A program made the translations under genes and the position numbers. A DNA stretch of 64,000 nucleotides from Myxocyprinus asiaticus (Eukaryota; Chordata; Actinopteri; Cypriniformes; Catostomidae), in contig NC_059346.1 in the NCBI RefSeq assembly GCF_019703515.2, positions 13,857,001-13,921,000 of the forward strand, in the 5' to 3' direction. The notes below the pieces were generated by a model. That model was not told the origin of the DNA, made no database searches, and was given only the letters and a program-made list of their open reading frames with translations. Numbering within the stretch: the stretch's first letter is position 1; every line of letters begins with the position of its first letter. Below are positions 48,801-60,605 of this stretch, piece after piece.

Positions 48801-49300
48801 GCTCGGTGCACAGAGAACCCCGCGGGTTCAATGGCTGAGTCTGGAATCTCCGCAGACCTCCAAGTTTCCGTAAGGCAGATAATGCAGCAGTCCCTCGTCT
48901 CTCGTTGGAAAGAGATCCGCGCTTTCAGCTCGCAGAGCTTGTTATCCAGAGACTGAACATTTGCCAGTAGAATAGTGGGTAGCGGGGGTCTTACTCTGAT
49001 GAGAACGCCGGCTCTGTTTCCCCTTTTCCTCCTGCGTTTCCGCGGCTGTGCTGCCCAGACAAAGGGCTCCGCTTGCATGTTTGTAAACAGGGGGTCGGCA
49101 TTGAGGAATTTGAAGTCCGGTTTACGGTGTGAAATTGCTGAACCAATGTCCAAAAGTGTTTGTCTGTCGTAGACAATAAGGCAGACAACATCCAATACAA
49201 AAAACATAAGAATTGTGAACAAAACAAACAAAACATTACTATGTTGTGTCGGAGCTCGCAACGCAGCAGCCATACTCGGCGCCATCTTGAGTCTCTCTAA
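45881..49300 (-). mobile_element. L2/Rex1-like non-LTR retrotransposon, nearly full length
   Basis: It reads on the minus strand from about 49300 to a tail of TGATT units (AATCA repeats at 45881-45895). A single ORF2-type protein covers endonuclease and reverse transcriptase, and no separate ORF1 was found. A long 3' part (45896-46358) is AT-rich and non-coding. The clade is inferred from the protein pattern (jockey superfamily); whether it is L2 or Rex1 was not tested. It is inserted in a Tc1 deletion derivative. Confidence 0.85.
46359..49285 (-). pseudogene. LINE ORF2 endonuclease/reverse transcriptase, broken by one stop and three frameshifts
   Basis: It starts MAPSMAAALRAPTQHSN with a hydrophobic stretch (about residues 20-38). 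The endonuclease domain follows, with LTETWRS, VTGDFNKAS and the SDHSS catalytic end. A TGA near 48218 then interrupts an unchanged frame. Two compensating shifts at about 48000 and 47826 and one at a homopolymer near 47320 break the rest. The reverse transcriptase shows [37 protein letters not shown] and the active-site FADD. It ends [20 protein letters not shown]. The few lesions suggest recent activity. Confidence 0.88.
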
Positions 49301-49732
49301 CCAACCAAAGAATGGGAAAAAAATATCAGTGATTTCGACCGTGGCATGATTGTTGGTGCCAGACGGGCTGGTTTGAGTATTTCTGTAACTGTTGATTGCC
49401 TGGGATTTTCACACACAGTCTCTAGAGTTTACTCAGAATGGTGTCCAAAAAAAAAAAAAAAAAGAAAGAAAAAAAAAAACACATCCAGTGAGCAACAGTT
49501 CTGCAGATGGAAATGCCTCGTTTAAGAGAGGTCAACGGAGAATGGCCAGACTGGTTCGAGCTGAGAGAAAGGCTACGGTAACTCCGATAACCACTCTGTA
49601 CAATTGTAGTGAGCAGAATAGCATCTCAGAATGCACAACACATCGAACCTTGAGGTGGATGGGCTATAATAGAAGACCACATTGGTCACTTTATTAGGAC
49701 CATAGTGTTCCTAATAAAGTGTACAGTGAGTG

Positions 49733-51431
49733 TATTTTCACATCTTGAAACCACAGACCCCTTGGTCGCATTGTGCATTCCGTCACCGTACATTGACCTA
49801 TCAATCATCCTGTTAGAGTTATCATGACATGTTCCTCATTTCATTTTTACTATCATTCATTCATTATTCCTATTGGAGAGAAGCAGCAATGTGTCATTGA
49901 AAATCTGTCACGGGTTTATCGTGTGGAGATCCGCTGATGTTTTACAGTATAATGCGTAGTAATGTGTATTTAATGCAAGCCAAGCTGGTGTAATTTATCA
50001 TTCAATGTGTTGCAGTTGAAATACAACACATAAATGTAAATAAATCTTTTTGATCAAGTTAACAATGCTATCTTATGATTCATTAAGTAAATATCTACAT
50101 CCACATCTTGAATGTTAGACCAAGTCAGAAAGACAGAATATTTGCATGACACTGTGCTGGATCATTTATTAATTGTTTTTGTCTTAGGGAATGTCATATT
50201 ATGATTACATCATCACAACACAGTCCACTGAAAGAGAATCTGACCTCTGCTATATTTCAGTGATACATTAAATGACAAAAATATGATTAAAGTTTCTGTT
50301 TGGGATTTTTCTGTTTTTAATGCAAATGGTGCAGACATTTTTCCTTTAAGACTGTTTTCAAGAAAGAAAGCTCAAACACAAGAACATCCACAGTAAGCAA
50401 TACAAATCCAGTAGATAAAAAAAAACAGCATATGGATAGTATGCCCATTGATTTCCTGAGGTGCTACAAAAAGCTGTTATAAATAATCTGTTTTTTTATT
50501 TAAAAACTTTTAAACATTAGGATACTAAAAACTGACCTCAATTAGTAACGTTTACCAGGAAAGAAGTGCAACAGGCCACTAATCTTGCATTTTACCACAA
50601 GTTTAAAGGTGTATAACTTTTTCCAATGTTAAAATACCTTCTCCCATACCAGCTTAATATGCATTGGCTCAACCAATGGCATGACTTTGGGGTGGGACTA
50701 TCTGTTAAATTGGCCAATGGCAGACTGGGAGGACTGTTCAGGAAACCTGCATTAATATAATACCATTATAGATGCAATTACGTAGTGGTGCAAAAAGCAC
50801 ACACACTTCGGCTTTAAGGAGGAATAGATACAGCTAAAAGTTTCTCTAACACTTGATCCATGTGACATCATAAAGCATGCCCACATGGTACATGTAATTC
50901 AACAGGTAGGTGTAGTTACAAAAACACTAAGGACAATGAACTGATTATAAGTGTGTGTGAGAGAGAGCGAGCCATTGAGAAAGAACATCTCATGGGTGTC
51001 AGTATAGACAAACTACTGTACACTAGTTATGTGTACATCCCTTGAGGGTTTTGCAAAAATAGCTGGCTTTTACAACAAAGGAAGTTACAATGTCATTACA
51101 AACTACTGCATGAACAAACACCAAACACACCCTAACACTCATGAGCACAACTTTGACTAAGCTTATCTAAGCTAAAAGCCTGTCAGTTTACAAAACCAAG
51201 GGTTGAAATATTATCTCTAAACATGGCAAGGATCATGTCATTGATTCATTCCTGCCATGACAGCTATGACACAAGCTGGAGAAAGAGAGAATGCTTGAGA
51301 CAGCAGTTCTTTACAAAAATGTTTTCTGTGCAACTACTTTGTTTTTGGCTGACACACATATGGGGTAGTTGACAAATAACACATACACTTTTCAAAATAA
51401 AGATTTAAAGGTTAAGATCTATATGAATATA
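49733..51431. other. Intergenic stretch, nothing recognised
   Basis: AT-rich with only short motif-free ORFs. Repeat fragments may be present but none has ends I can define. Confidence 0.45.
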
Positions 51432-53057
51432 CAGTTCAAGTCAGAAATTTACACACACCTTAGCCAAATACATTTAAACTCAGTTTTTCACAATTCCAGA
51501 CATTTAATCGTAGAAAACATTCCCTGTCTTAGGTCAGTTAGGATCACTACTTTATTTTAAGAATGTGAAATATCAGAATAATAGTAGATAGAATGATTTA
51601 TTTCAGCTTTTATTTCTTTCATCAAATTCCCAGTGGGTCAGAAGTTTACATACACTTTGTTGGTATTTGGTATCATTGCCTTTAAATTGTTTAACTTGGG
51701 TCAAACTTTTTGGGTAGCCTTCCACAAGCTTCCACAATAATTTGCTGGAATTTTGGCCCATTCCTCCAGTCAGAACTTGTGTAACTCAGAGTCAGATTTG
51801 TGGGCCTCCTTGCTCGCACATACTTTTTCAGTTCTGCCCACAAATTTGCTATCGGATTGAGGTCAGGACTTTGTGATGGCCACTCCAATACCTTGACTTT
51901 GTTGTCCTTAAGCCATTTTGCCACAACTTTGGAGGTATGCTTGGGGTCATTGTCCATTTGGAAGACCCATTTGTGACCAAGCTTTAACTTCCTGGTTGAT
52001 GTCTTAATATGTTGCTTCAATATATCCACATAATTCTCCTTCCTCATGATGCAATCTATTTTGTGAAGTGCACCAGTCCCTCCTGCAGCAAAGCACCACC
52101 ACAACATAATGTTTCCACCCCCATGCTTCACAGTTGGGATGGTGTTCTTCAGCTTGCAAGACTCACCCTTTTTCCTCCAAACATAACGATGGCCGTTATG
52201 GCCAAACAATTCAGTTTTTGTTTCATTAGACCAGAGGACATTTCTCCAAAAAGTAATATCTTTGTCCCCATGTGCACTTGCAAACTGTAGTCTGGCTTTT
52301 TTATGGCAGTTTTGGAGCAGTGGCTGAGCAAGGAAGAAGGGACTCGGCGATATAGGACACATTTTACTGTGGATATAGATACTTGTCTACCTGGTTCCTC
52401 CAGCATCTTCACAAGGTCCTTTGCTGTTGCTCTGGGATTGAGCTGCAATTTTCGCACCAAACTACATTCATCTCTAGGAGACAGAATGCATCTTCTTCCT
52501 GAGCCGTATGAAGGCTGCATGGTCCCATGGTGTTTATACTTGCGTACTATTGTACAGATGAACGTGGTACCTTCAGGCATTTAAAAATTGCTCCAAAGGA
52601 TGAACCAGACTTGTGGAGGTCCATAATTTTTTTCTGAGGTCTTGGCTGATTTCTTTTGATTTTCCCATGATGTCAAGCAGAGAGGCACGGAGTTTGAAGG
52701 TAGTCCTTAAAATACATCCACAGGGACGCCTCAAATTCAGTTCACCTCCTATCAGAAGCTAATTGACTAATTGTCTAAAGGCTTGACATCATTTTCTGGA
52801 ATTTTCCAAGCTGCTTAAAGGCACAGTTAACTTAGTGTATGTAAACTTCTGACCCACTGGAATTGTGATAGTCAATTTAAAGTGAAAAAATCTGTCTGTA
52901 AAAATTTTTTTGAAAAAATTACATGTGTCATGCACAAAGTAGATGTCCTAAAAGACTTGCCAAAACTATAGTTTGCTAATATTAAATCTGTGGTGTGGTT
53001 AAAAAATTAGTTTTAATGACTTCAACCTAAGTGTATGTAAACTTCTGACTTCAACTG
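51432..53057 (-). mobile_element. Sleeping-Beauty-type (Tdr1-like) Tc1 transposon
   Basis: The terminal repeat CAGTTCAAGTCAGAAATTTA on the left matches, inverted, the right end AAACTTCTGACTTCAACTG, with TA outside. The element is 1.63 kb. The transposase lies on the minus strand and is broken. The right TA at 53058-53059 is shared with the adjoining MITE, so one inserted at the flank of the other. Confidence 0.9.
51691..52580 (-). pseudogene. Sleeping-Beauty-type transposase, frameshifted and catalytically dead
   Basis: The upper part (52580-52149) covers the second helix-turn-helix region, with CILSPRDECSLVRKLQLNPRA. A shift near 52300 leads to the catalytic part (52362-51691). It carries [44 protein letters not shown] and KWVFQMDNDPKHTSK. 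Of the three acidic residues the middle one remains. The first reads LWSNET in place of LWSDET and the third reads NPIANLW in place of NPIENLW. The N-terminus and original start are also missing. Confidence 0.88.
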
Positions 53058-53059
53058 TA

Positions 53060-53621
53060 TACCCACGGAGCACATTATTAGGAACACTATTGTCCTATGT
53101 AAAGTGCCTGACGTGGTCTTCACCTGTTGTAGCTCATCCACCTCAAGGTTCGATGTGTTGTGCATTCTGAGATGCTATTCTGCTCACTACAATTGTACAG
53201 AGTAGTTATCAGAGTTACCGAAGCCTTTCTGTCAGCTCAAACCAGTCTGGCCATTCTCTGTTGACCTCTCATCAACAAGACGTTTCCATTCGCAGAACTG
53301 CTGCTCACTGGATGTTTTTTGTTTTTGGCACCATTCTGAGTAAACTCTAGAGACTGTTGTGTGTGAAAATCCCAGGAGATCAGCAGTTACAGAAATACTC
53401 AAACCAGCCCGTCTGATACCAACAATCATGCCATGGTCGTAATCACGGAGATCACATTTTTCCCCCATTCTGATGGTTGATGCGAATATTAAGTGAAGCT
53501 CCTTACCCATATCTGCATGATATTATGCATTGCACTGCTGCCACATGATTGGCTGATTAGATAATCGCTTTAATAAGGTGGTGTACAGGTGTTCCTAATA
53601 CAGTAAGTGCTCAGTGAGTGT
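53060..53621 (-). mobile_element. Tc1-type deletion derivative, copy 3
   Basis: It reads on the minus strand, with the left end ACCCACGGAGCACATTATTA and the inverted right end. It retains the transposase N-terminus, MGEKCDLRDYDHGMIVGIRR then [20 protein letters not shown] (53471 downward), and lacks the catalytic core with the same junction as copies 1 and 2. It adjoins the Sleeping-Beauty-type element at a shared TA. Confidence 0.85.
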
Positions 53622-54164
53622 ATAAGGCAAATTTTCTGTTCCATAAGCATCACCAGATGGAATCGCAAAAATAATGTCTATTCAAACAGGTTTCCCCAAA
53701 CATTTCTCTTGTCTTCCATTGGTCAAACAAATATGAAAGACGCCATTGGTTGAGCCAATGCTGCAGTGTCATGCTGGTAGGGATGCTCAAACAGAGCAAT
53801 GATAAAAAGTGCCACAGAGTCACAATGCTTATACTTTTTGGGGGAATAAACCTAAGAAAGGCTTGCTTATATTTGTCTCTGCATATTAAGCTGAGACAGG
53901 AGAAAGTAAAGTAACATAAAAAAAATCCACACTTTTAAATAGTCCTAGACATATTCATTCAAGAATTTAAAAGTACAAATATTCAGTGTAGTTTCTCAAT
54001 AATTATGAAATCATACAACTGAATGTATAGGTGAATAGTTACACAAGAATGAGACAAATGTTGCTTAAAGTAATTTTAGATGAAGCACAGCATGTCACAC
54101 TGTAGGACGCTACTGTCACTGACCATAAACACACACTACAAACTTCATTAACCTCTTGACTTAC

Positions 54165-54236
54165 CTTTCTAAGAACTCTTGCTCTTTCCTCCTCGCCTGT
54201 TTCTCTGTCCGTCCTCTCTGTCGGTGCTCTCCAGTC
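54165..54236 (-). other. Candidate 72-nt minus-strand exon, unassigned
   Basis: The stretch is bracketed by an acceptor, TTTTTGTTG-complement ending CCAG/GACTGG at 54236, and a strong donor, AGAAAG/GTAAGT at 54165. Its length is 24 codons. Two frames are open: one gives charged residues ending EEERARVLRK, the other TEKQARRKEQEFLE. Neither let me name a protein. It could belong to an unrecognised gene or be an upstream exon. Confidence 0.3.
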
Positions 54237-54806
54237 CTGGTTTTTGTTGTTGTTTTGAGACAGCGAGGAGTTGAAAGGTTACTTGCATGGAATGAGGGAG
54301 CACAGGCCTTTTCTTTCTGTTCCTCCCCTGAGAGCAAGAGAGAGATACACAAGGCTTAAGTTTAATCTAGGTTTCTTGCTCAAGCACTCTAAAAAGGCAA
54401 ATCTTTCTGTCTGTGCTTTCTCTCCCCCTGCTATTCTGATATGCCCTACTGTGAATCTCTCTCTCTCTCTCTCTCTCCACAACCCCCCCCCCCTCAATAA
54501 CTCACAGAAAACCTCTCTCTCTCAGGCTCCCTTTGGCACATTCATATAAACTCTGTAACCCCCCTTCTCTTTGCTTCAAGCTCACCCCACAATCTCACAC
54601 TCATCTCTTTTCCCCTCAAATAACTTCAACACAATGAAAGCAGCTTTGGTATACCGTCTTTAGTCCCCCTCCCTTCTTTCTTGCTAAATTTCTCACCACT
54701 TGCACTCTCTCTCGCTCTCTCTCCTCTGCTTTGCCTATTCAGCCTACTTCCTCTCAGCTGGTTAGAGAAGGCGTGCTCACTTGCTCAGTCAGCACACAGC
54801 TCATGT

Positions 54807-54807
<1 letters not shown>

Positions 54808-54841
<34 letters not shown>

Positions 54842-54850
54842 GGGGGGGGG
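54808..54850. repeat. (GT)n followed by G-run
   Basis: About 15 GT units and then eleven or so G. Confidence 0.9.
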
Positions 54851-55309
54851 TGGTTGAGTATGCCTCTGATTGGCCAGTCGGAGGGGGATCAGATGCCACA
54901 GAGGCTGTCCTGATAGGTGTAATGGTAAAGAGAAATATAAAAAGTCCTGCCCACCTGTTCTGCTTGTTTTGCAGAGGCAGTGTATTCTCTCATAGAGCTT
55001 TAGTGAGTTATTGTGTGTGTTGGTGCCAATGAAAGCTTGTTTGCATGTGTACTTGTCTGTCTAATAGAGGCATTCCAGTGCAAGCAGACTTGAGGCAAAT
55101 ATGCCAGAGAACACTTACTTTTGTGAAATGCAGTGGCACCAAAAAGCATCTGGACTCTTAAGCCACACTTAAAAAGGCATGAATGTCTTTTCATTAGATA
55201 ACAAAAAACCAAGTGCCATCTGCAAACAAATAATGCTAAACTTTCTTGGAACTAACCTCACTTTTCCAAGCCATTTTTGCAATTAAACGGCAAATTGTAT
55301 CAAAGGTCA

Positions 55310-55375
55310 TTTAAAAAAAAATATATAATAATAATAAAAAAATAAAAATAATAATAATAATAATAATAATAATTA
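55310..55375. repeat. A/T-rich (ATA)n-type microsatellite
   Basis: Imperfect TAA and ATA units. Confidence 0.85.
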
Positions 55376-55584
55376 TCTATTGTTTTATCATTTAAAACCT
55401 ACAAACATTTTATTGTGAATTTATTTGCTTAGTGTGCTTGTGCCATCTTTAATTTAAAAATGCCACTAGGTTTTTTTTTTTTTTTTTGCCATTGCGTTAT
55501 CTAATGCAATGCCATTCGTACATTTTAAGCATTGTTTAATGTTCCAAATACATTTTTGGGGCCACTGGAGTCCTAACCCATTTA

Positions 55585-55665
55585 GAAACGCACGCACGCA
55601 CGCACGCAATCGCAATCACACACACACAAACACACACACACAAACACACACACACACACACACAG
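55585..55665. repeat. (CACG)n / (CA)n microsatellite
   Basis: CACG units followed by CA units with interruptions. A second CA run lies at 55945-55976. Confidence 0.9.
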
Positions 55666-56613
55666 GTGCGGCTATCCTTATGAGGACTCTCCATGGACAT
55701 AATGATTTTTATCCTGTACGAACTATAGATTCTATCTCCTAACCCTACCCCTAAACCTAATCCTCACAAAAAACGTTCTGCATTTTTACATTTTCAAAAA
55801 AACATTGTTTAGTGTTTAAGCGATTTGAATTATGAGGACACTAGAAATGTGCCATAAACCACATTTATAGCATAATACCCTTGTAATTACCAATTTGTAA
55901 CCAAAAGAAATGTCTTCGTAAACCACCCAAAACTGAACACGCACACACATGCGCACACGCACACACACACACACAGTTCTGTGTGTGTTCATACTTGTGC
56001 ACAATCATATCCTTTACTTAAAGACATTTAAGAAAAATAAGGAAAAGACCAAAAAAAAAAAAAAAAGCATAAAGGAAGTGCACAGCTGAGCGGATAAGTC
56101 ACCACTTGAAAGCGTGTTATCAGTAAGCACTACAGAAACAGAGACTTCTGTTGGGTATTTTTGTAAAGTAAGTGTTTGCAGACAGGCAGCAATGTGGCAC
56201 AAGCTCTCTCAATTGCATGCAGCATCTTCCAAATAAGCAGCAGTAAATCCACATGCACTTAAATGAAAGCATTTGCACATGTACAGGCACACATGCACGC
56301 ACAGATTAATTTCATCTCTTTAGACACAGTGAACGAGGTAGAGGGGGAGGAGAGGAGTGTGCGGAGGGCTTATGTTGAGAATGTATGAGGGTTTCCTTAT
56401 GTGGGTGTAAAAGGATAGACTGTGGTTATAATAAACACAAATTTTCGGTTGCTTCAAGGTGAAGGGTTAATCACATTAAATGTTCTGAGGTGCTAAGCCT
56501 GGCACAGGGTAAAGTTCTGATGTATTTCACTGGTTGTGGTGTTTAGACTGGCTTAAAATGAAAACATTCCTTTCAGAGACATTCAGCTACTTCTCCTTTA
56601 AGAGCTCTGTGCC

Positions 56614-56670
56614 TATATAAGAAGTGCTTGGGGCGTGGCTTGAGATGTGAGCCAGTCCTCAGCTGGTGAG
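56614..56670 (+). promoter_or_regulatory. Candidate TATA promoter and first-exon donor
   Basis: TATATAA at 56614-56620 is followed after about 10 bp by the GC box GGGGCGTGGC and then a good splice donor, CAGCTG/GTGAGT at 56665/56666. This is the layout of a short untranslated first exon on the plus strand. No downstream exon of a plus-strand gene is found before the L1, so this is suggestive only. Confidence 0.3.
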
Positions 56671-58529
56671 TGAAGCAAAGCAATACACAAATACAAAAGT
56701 GCACAAAAGACACAAACAGAGAGTTAGTGAAAGTCATTCATAGATTTTGTCAAAGCTGCTGGCAAAACACTGAAGTAGATAGTTACACTGCTCTCTGCTG
56801 CAACTGAAAAACAAGTTTTAATCTCCTTTGAACACTTCCCCGGCAGATATTCTAGGCTGTAGCTGGATTGGATCAACTGTTCTATGAGAGACTTTTTGTG
56901 ATTAACATTTTTTATTGATACATCTATTAAACAATGAAAAGCAAAACATAAACAAAATCAATATTTAACCCTCACAATTGCCTAGCCCACACTCCCTCCT
57001 CCAATACCAAGTTTAGATCTTTCTCCCATAATCTCTTAAAAGAAGTTGAAGTTCTGTCCCCCAGACTCTGAATTAGCAGGGAATAATACACTGATGCATC
57101 ATGACCTTTTCCAAAACCAGTAAATCACCACTCCCAGAGTATCTGCCGCTTTAGGGTGGTGAAAAACTCCCAAAAACAGTACAGAGCAGGTGGCGCAGCT
57201 GTAAATACTTACAGAACTGCGATCTGTGAATCCCAAAATGTTGAACCAAATGAAAGGATCAACACTCCACTCTCATATAGGTCACCGAGTGTAGTAACCC
57301 TCCCCCCCACAATCCAATCTGACCAGCAGAAAGGGGACTTATTAATACATAATTTGAGGTTCAGCCATATGCTCGAGGCAACATTTAAATAAATGTCCGA
57401 ATTAAACACTCTGGACACTTCTGTCCACACTGAGTGCAAATGCGAGACAACGAGGTGTAACTTAACTTCTCCGGTTAGTTTGATAGAAAGGTTTTGCCAT
57501 GGCAAAATAGGGGCCAGAACTTCCTGTTCAATACAAAACCAGGGGAGGAGCTCTCTCAGGTGGAAGCAACCAATGAGCCAAATGTCTGGGACCGAATGCA
57601 AAATAATAAAAACAAAATCTTGGGTAGGCCTAGCCCACCTTTGTCAATCGGCCTATGTAATTTAATGAAATGTAATCTGGGACACTTACCATTCCAAATG
57701 AAGGACTTCGCTATGCTATCAAATTGCTTGAAATAAGAGAGGGGGACATCTACAGGGAGAGATTGTAACAGGTAGTTAAATTTTGGAATACAATTCATTT
57801 TAATAACATTAACCTTCCCAATTATAGATAAATCATAGGCTTCCCATAATGAAGCCCACCTGCCTACATCGCTCGAAAACCTTTTTATTAAGGGGTCAAA
57901 ATTAACTAACTAAATCAGACAAATTTGCTGGGAATAAAATGCCCAAATACTTAATGCCCTATTTGGGCCACTGAAAGGCGCCCGGCTGAAAAGCCGTTAC
58001 TGGGCAGTACGCTGTCAGAGCCAGAGCTTCGGATATACACCAATTGACTCCGTATCCTGAGAAATTAGAAAAGGAATTAATAATTCTGTGGAGGCAAGGC
58101 ATTGATCTAGTGGGGTCGGAGAAGAAAAATAAAATATCATTAGCATAAAGCAAAAGCTTGTGCGCCACGCCTCCCGCCACGGCAAGACAGAACAAGAATG
58201 GGGAACGAGGGCAACCCTGCCAGGTGCCCCTATCCAGATTAAAATAATCTGAAATTAATCCATTTGTTTGTACCGCTGCTACCAGGTGTCTATAAAGTAA
58301 CTTAATCCATCCAATAAAAGTATTCCCGAACCCGTACATTTCCAAAATCTTAAAATAATCCCATTCTACCATAACAAACGCCTTTTCGGAGTTAACTGAG
58401 ATGGCAGTGACCGGAGTCCGATCATTCGCCACTGACCACATGATATTGATGAAACGCCTAATGTTATCAGAAGAGCTGTGGCCCTAAATAAACCCCACCT
58501 GATCTATATGTATAAGAGATGTCATAACT

Positions 58530-58735
58530 TTACCACGCGCCCCCCGAGAGCTAACCACATTATAGCGACCACGAGGAGGTTACCCCATGTGACTCTACCC
58601 TCCTTAGCAACCGGGACAATTTGGTTGCTTAGGAGACCTGGCTGGAGTCACTCATCATGCCCTGGATTCGAACTCGCGACTCCAGGGGTGGTAGTCAGCG
58701 TCAGTACTCGCTAAACTAACCAGGCCCTGAAGCTT
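58530..58735 (-). mobile_element. Truncated tRNA-derived SINE (HAmo-like), copy 3
   Basis: It reads on the minus strand from GGGCCTGGTTAGTTTAGCGA at 58735 through the B-box region (CGAGTTCGAATCC) to 'ggttagctctcgggggg' near 58530. The second half of the SINE body and its tail are missing, and L1 sequence follows directly. The loss probably came with an L1 deletion. Confidence 0.82.
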
Positions 58736-59424
58736 TCCATTCTTGATTCCATATAATGATTCCGTATAAACTTCTAGCAAAAGTGGAGCCAATTCTGTAG
58801 CATAAGATATAGCCATCTGGCCCCGGAGCCTTGCCTGTAGGCAAGGCCTTAATTACCTCGCCAAGTTTATCTCAGAATCAAGAGAATTTGTTTACTCAGT
58901 CGTCAGTTTAGGGAGTTCTAATGGTTGCACAAAGTTTCCAATATCTTCATCAGTAGACGAAGATGTGGAACTATAAAGATCAAGATAGAATTCTTTAAAA
59001 GCATTATTAATATCAATGGCCGAGGTAAAAATTTCACCAACAGCAGATTTCACTAAGGGAATGGTAGAAAAAGACACTCTCTGCTTTACATATCTAGCCA
59101 AAATAGGGCTGCACCTAACGATTCTTTTTTTATCGATTAATCTAACGATTCTTTTTCTGATTAGTCGATTAATTTAATGACTAATTTGCCGATTATTCTA
59201 AAGATTTTTTATAATTATTACTTGATTAATATAACAATTAATTAACCCAAAATGAATATACAAAACTTGTCTCATTAATATTTCAATATTTTATAAAATC
59301 ATCTTCTCTTAAACACAAACAAATGTACAAGAAACAAAGTGTGCACTGCAGGGCATTATTCTGCGACAAAAAACAGTGTTACTATGAATGCAAACTTTAA
59401 TACAGTGAAAAAGACACTATTAGC

Positions 59425-59493
<69 letters not shown>
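59425..59493. repeat. (AT)n microsatellite inside the hAT element
   Basis: A long, nearly pure AT run. Confidence 0.95.
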
Positions 59494-59495
<2 letters not shown>

Positions 59496-59658
59496 CACAT
59501 ACATACATAATATATACAAATGTACTAAAATGTACTAAAATAAAATATTTGATGCCATGAGTGTACCTTCATTAACTATTAGTATTATTTTGAATGGCCA
59601 TGGAAAATGAAGCAACGTGATAACAATTTTACCTGGTCGCAAAAAGTAGTCCGTTAAT

Positions 59659-59853
59659 TTACCCTGATGAACTTTCACCTTTTGCTGACCCTTTATGCTT
59701 TGCAGAGCTAATGTGTGCTTCTAAATCACTTGCACCTTTATTAGCAACTGACACATAAGTGCCAACTTTACATGTCATACATTCTGCTTCCCATGGATCT
59801 CGACCTGAATGAAAGCATGGGAATTTTTTTGCAAATCTTCTGTAATTTTGCAC
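59659..59853 (-). pseudogene. Possible second zinc-finger-like fragment in the hAT element
   Basis: The frame reads KFPCFHSGRDPWEAECMTCK followed by SDLEAHISSAKHKG, with a C-x2-C and H-x4/5-H arrangement like a small Zn finger (CMTC ... HISSAKH). It might be a captured or alternative exon of the hAT. I do not recognise a named protein. Confidence 0.45.
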
Positions 59854-60365
59854 TTTCGTTTGGGCATTGTTTCCACTCAGCTGTCATTTGCTGCTGCTGT
59901 CAAGCAACTGTTTGATGCCAAACACAACAGCACTTCACGCGTTCGCAGAGAGATTGACAGGCAGGAATTTGGCCAATAGTTGCTGCAAGCGTCTTATAAT
60001 TGACCAACTGATGTGCAAAAAGGCGGGACTTACAAAGAGGGGTTAAAGCAATGCAAATATGCGTGCACACACAATGAAGTATTAGACCAGATGCACATCA
60101 TAATGCAATTAAAGCCGAATCCCAGACATTTTTGCAAATTTTAAATCCCGGCCGGATGCTTTTTTTAAGGTCCGCAAAAGAGGACATGTCGGGGAAAAAG
60201 AGGACGTATGGTCACCCTACGTTAGCAGCAGTGCAGAAATTACTTTTAACATAGGGGCGATGAGGAAACATTTAGAAAATCAATTTAAAGTGACTACTAC
60301 TAACAGAAACACATGTTGTAATACAAATATGTCATGCTTGGATGGGGACAAAAAGTAAACAGGAC

Positions 60366-60605
60366 TTACGGTGCTGCCTTGCTGTCGTCTTGACAATGCG
60401 CTCTGGGATGCTTTCGCTTCAAATATTCGTTCATGGCGGTTGTACTGCTGTGATAAGCCATTTCCAATTTGCATAGCTTACACAGTACCACATTGTTGGG
60501 TCTCTGGCTAAAATACTCCCATGCTTTAGATGACCGTAGGAGAGGTTTTTTTTTAGCTGCAGCTTGCTCTACGGGGGAATCCATACTCAAACCGGTCGCT
60601 GCCAT
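60366..60605 (-). pseudogene. BED-type zinc finger of an hAT transposase (ZBED-like)
   Basis: MAATGLSMDSPVEQAAAKKK leads into a BED finger at about residues 27-67: SKAWEYFSQRPNNVVLCKLC with the Cys pair in VLCKLC, and the later His residues in YLKRKHPRAH. This domain binds the element's ends in hAT transposases and is found in the domesticated ZBED proteins. After DDSKAAP a donor-like GTAAGT (reverse of 'acttac' at 60363-60368) suggests the exon ended here. The catalytic part does not follow within the element. Confidence 0.8.

Larger units (their letters stand above)
45744..49732 (+). mobile_element. Tc1-type deletion derivative, copy 2, split by a LINE
   Basis: The left end is CACTCACTGAGCACTTTATT. 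The right end, inverted, is AATAAAGTGTACAGTGAGTG, with TA on both sides. The element breaks at 'gttcacatca' (45880) and resumes near 49303 with 'accaaagaatggg'; the intact copies read across without interruption. Its interior has the same deletion of the transposase core as copies 1 and 3. An A-rich expansion lies at about 49447-49481. Confidence 0.85.
53624..56892. other. Intergenic stretch with microsatellites and candidate gene parts
   Basis: No gene can be assembled. It is pyrimidine-rich at 54350-54770. Microsatellites lie at 54808-54850, 55310-55375, 55585-55665 and 55945-55976. A repeat common in fish ('ctaaccctacccctaaacct') lies at about 55735-55770. Two items are listed separately: a possible exon at 54165-54236 and a TATA-containing promoter near 56614. 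Confidence 0.45.
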
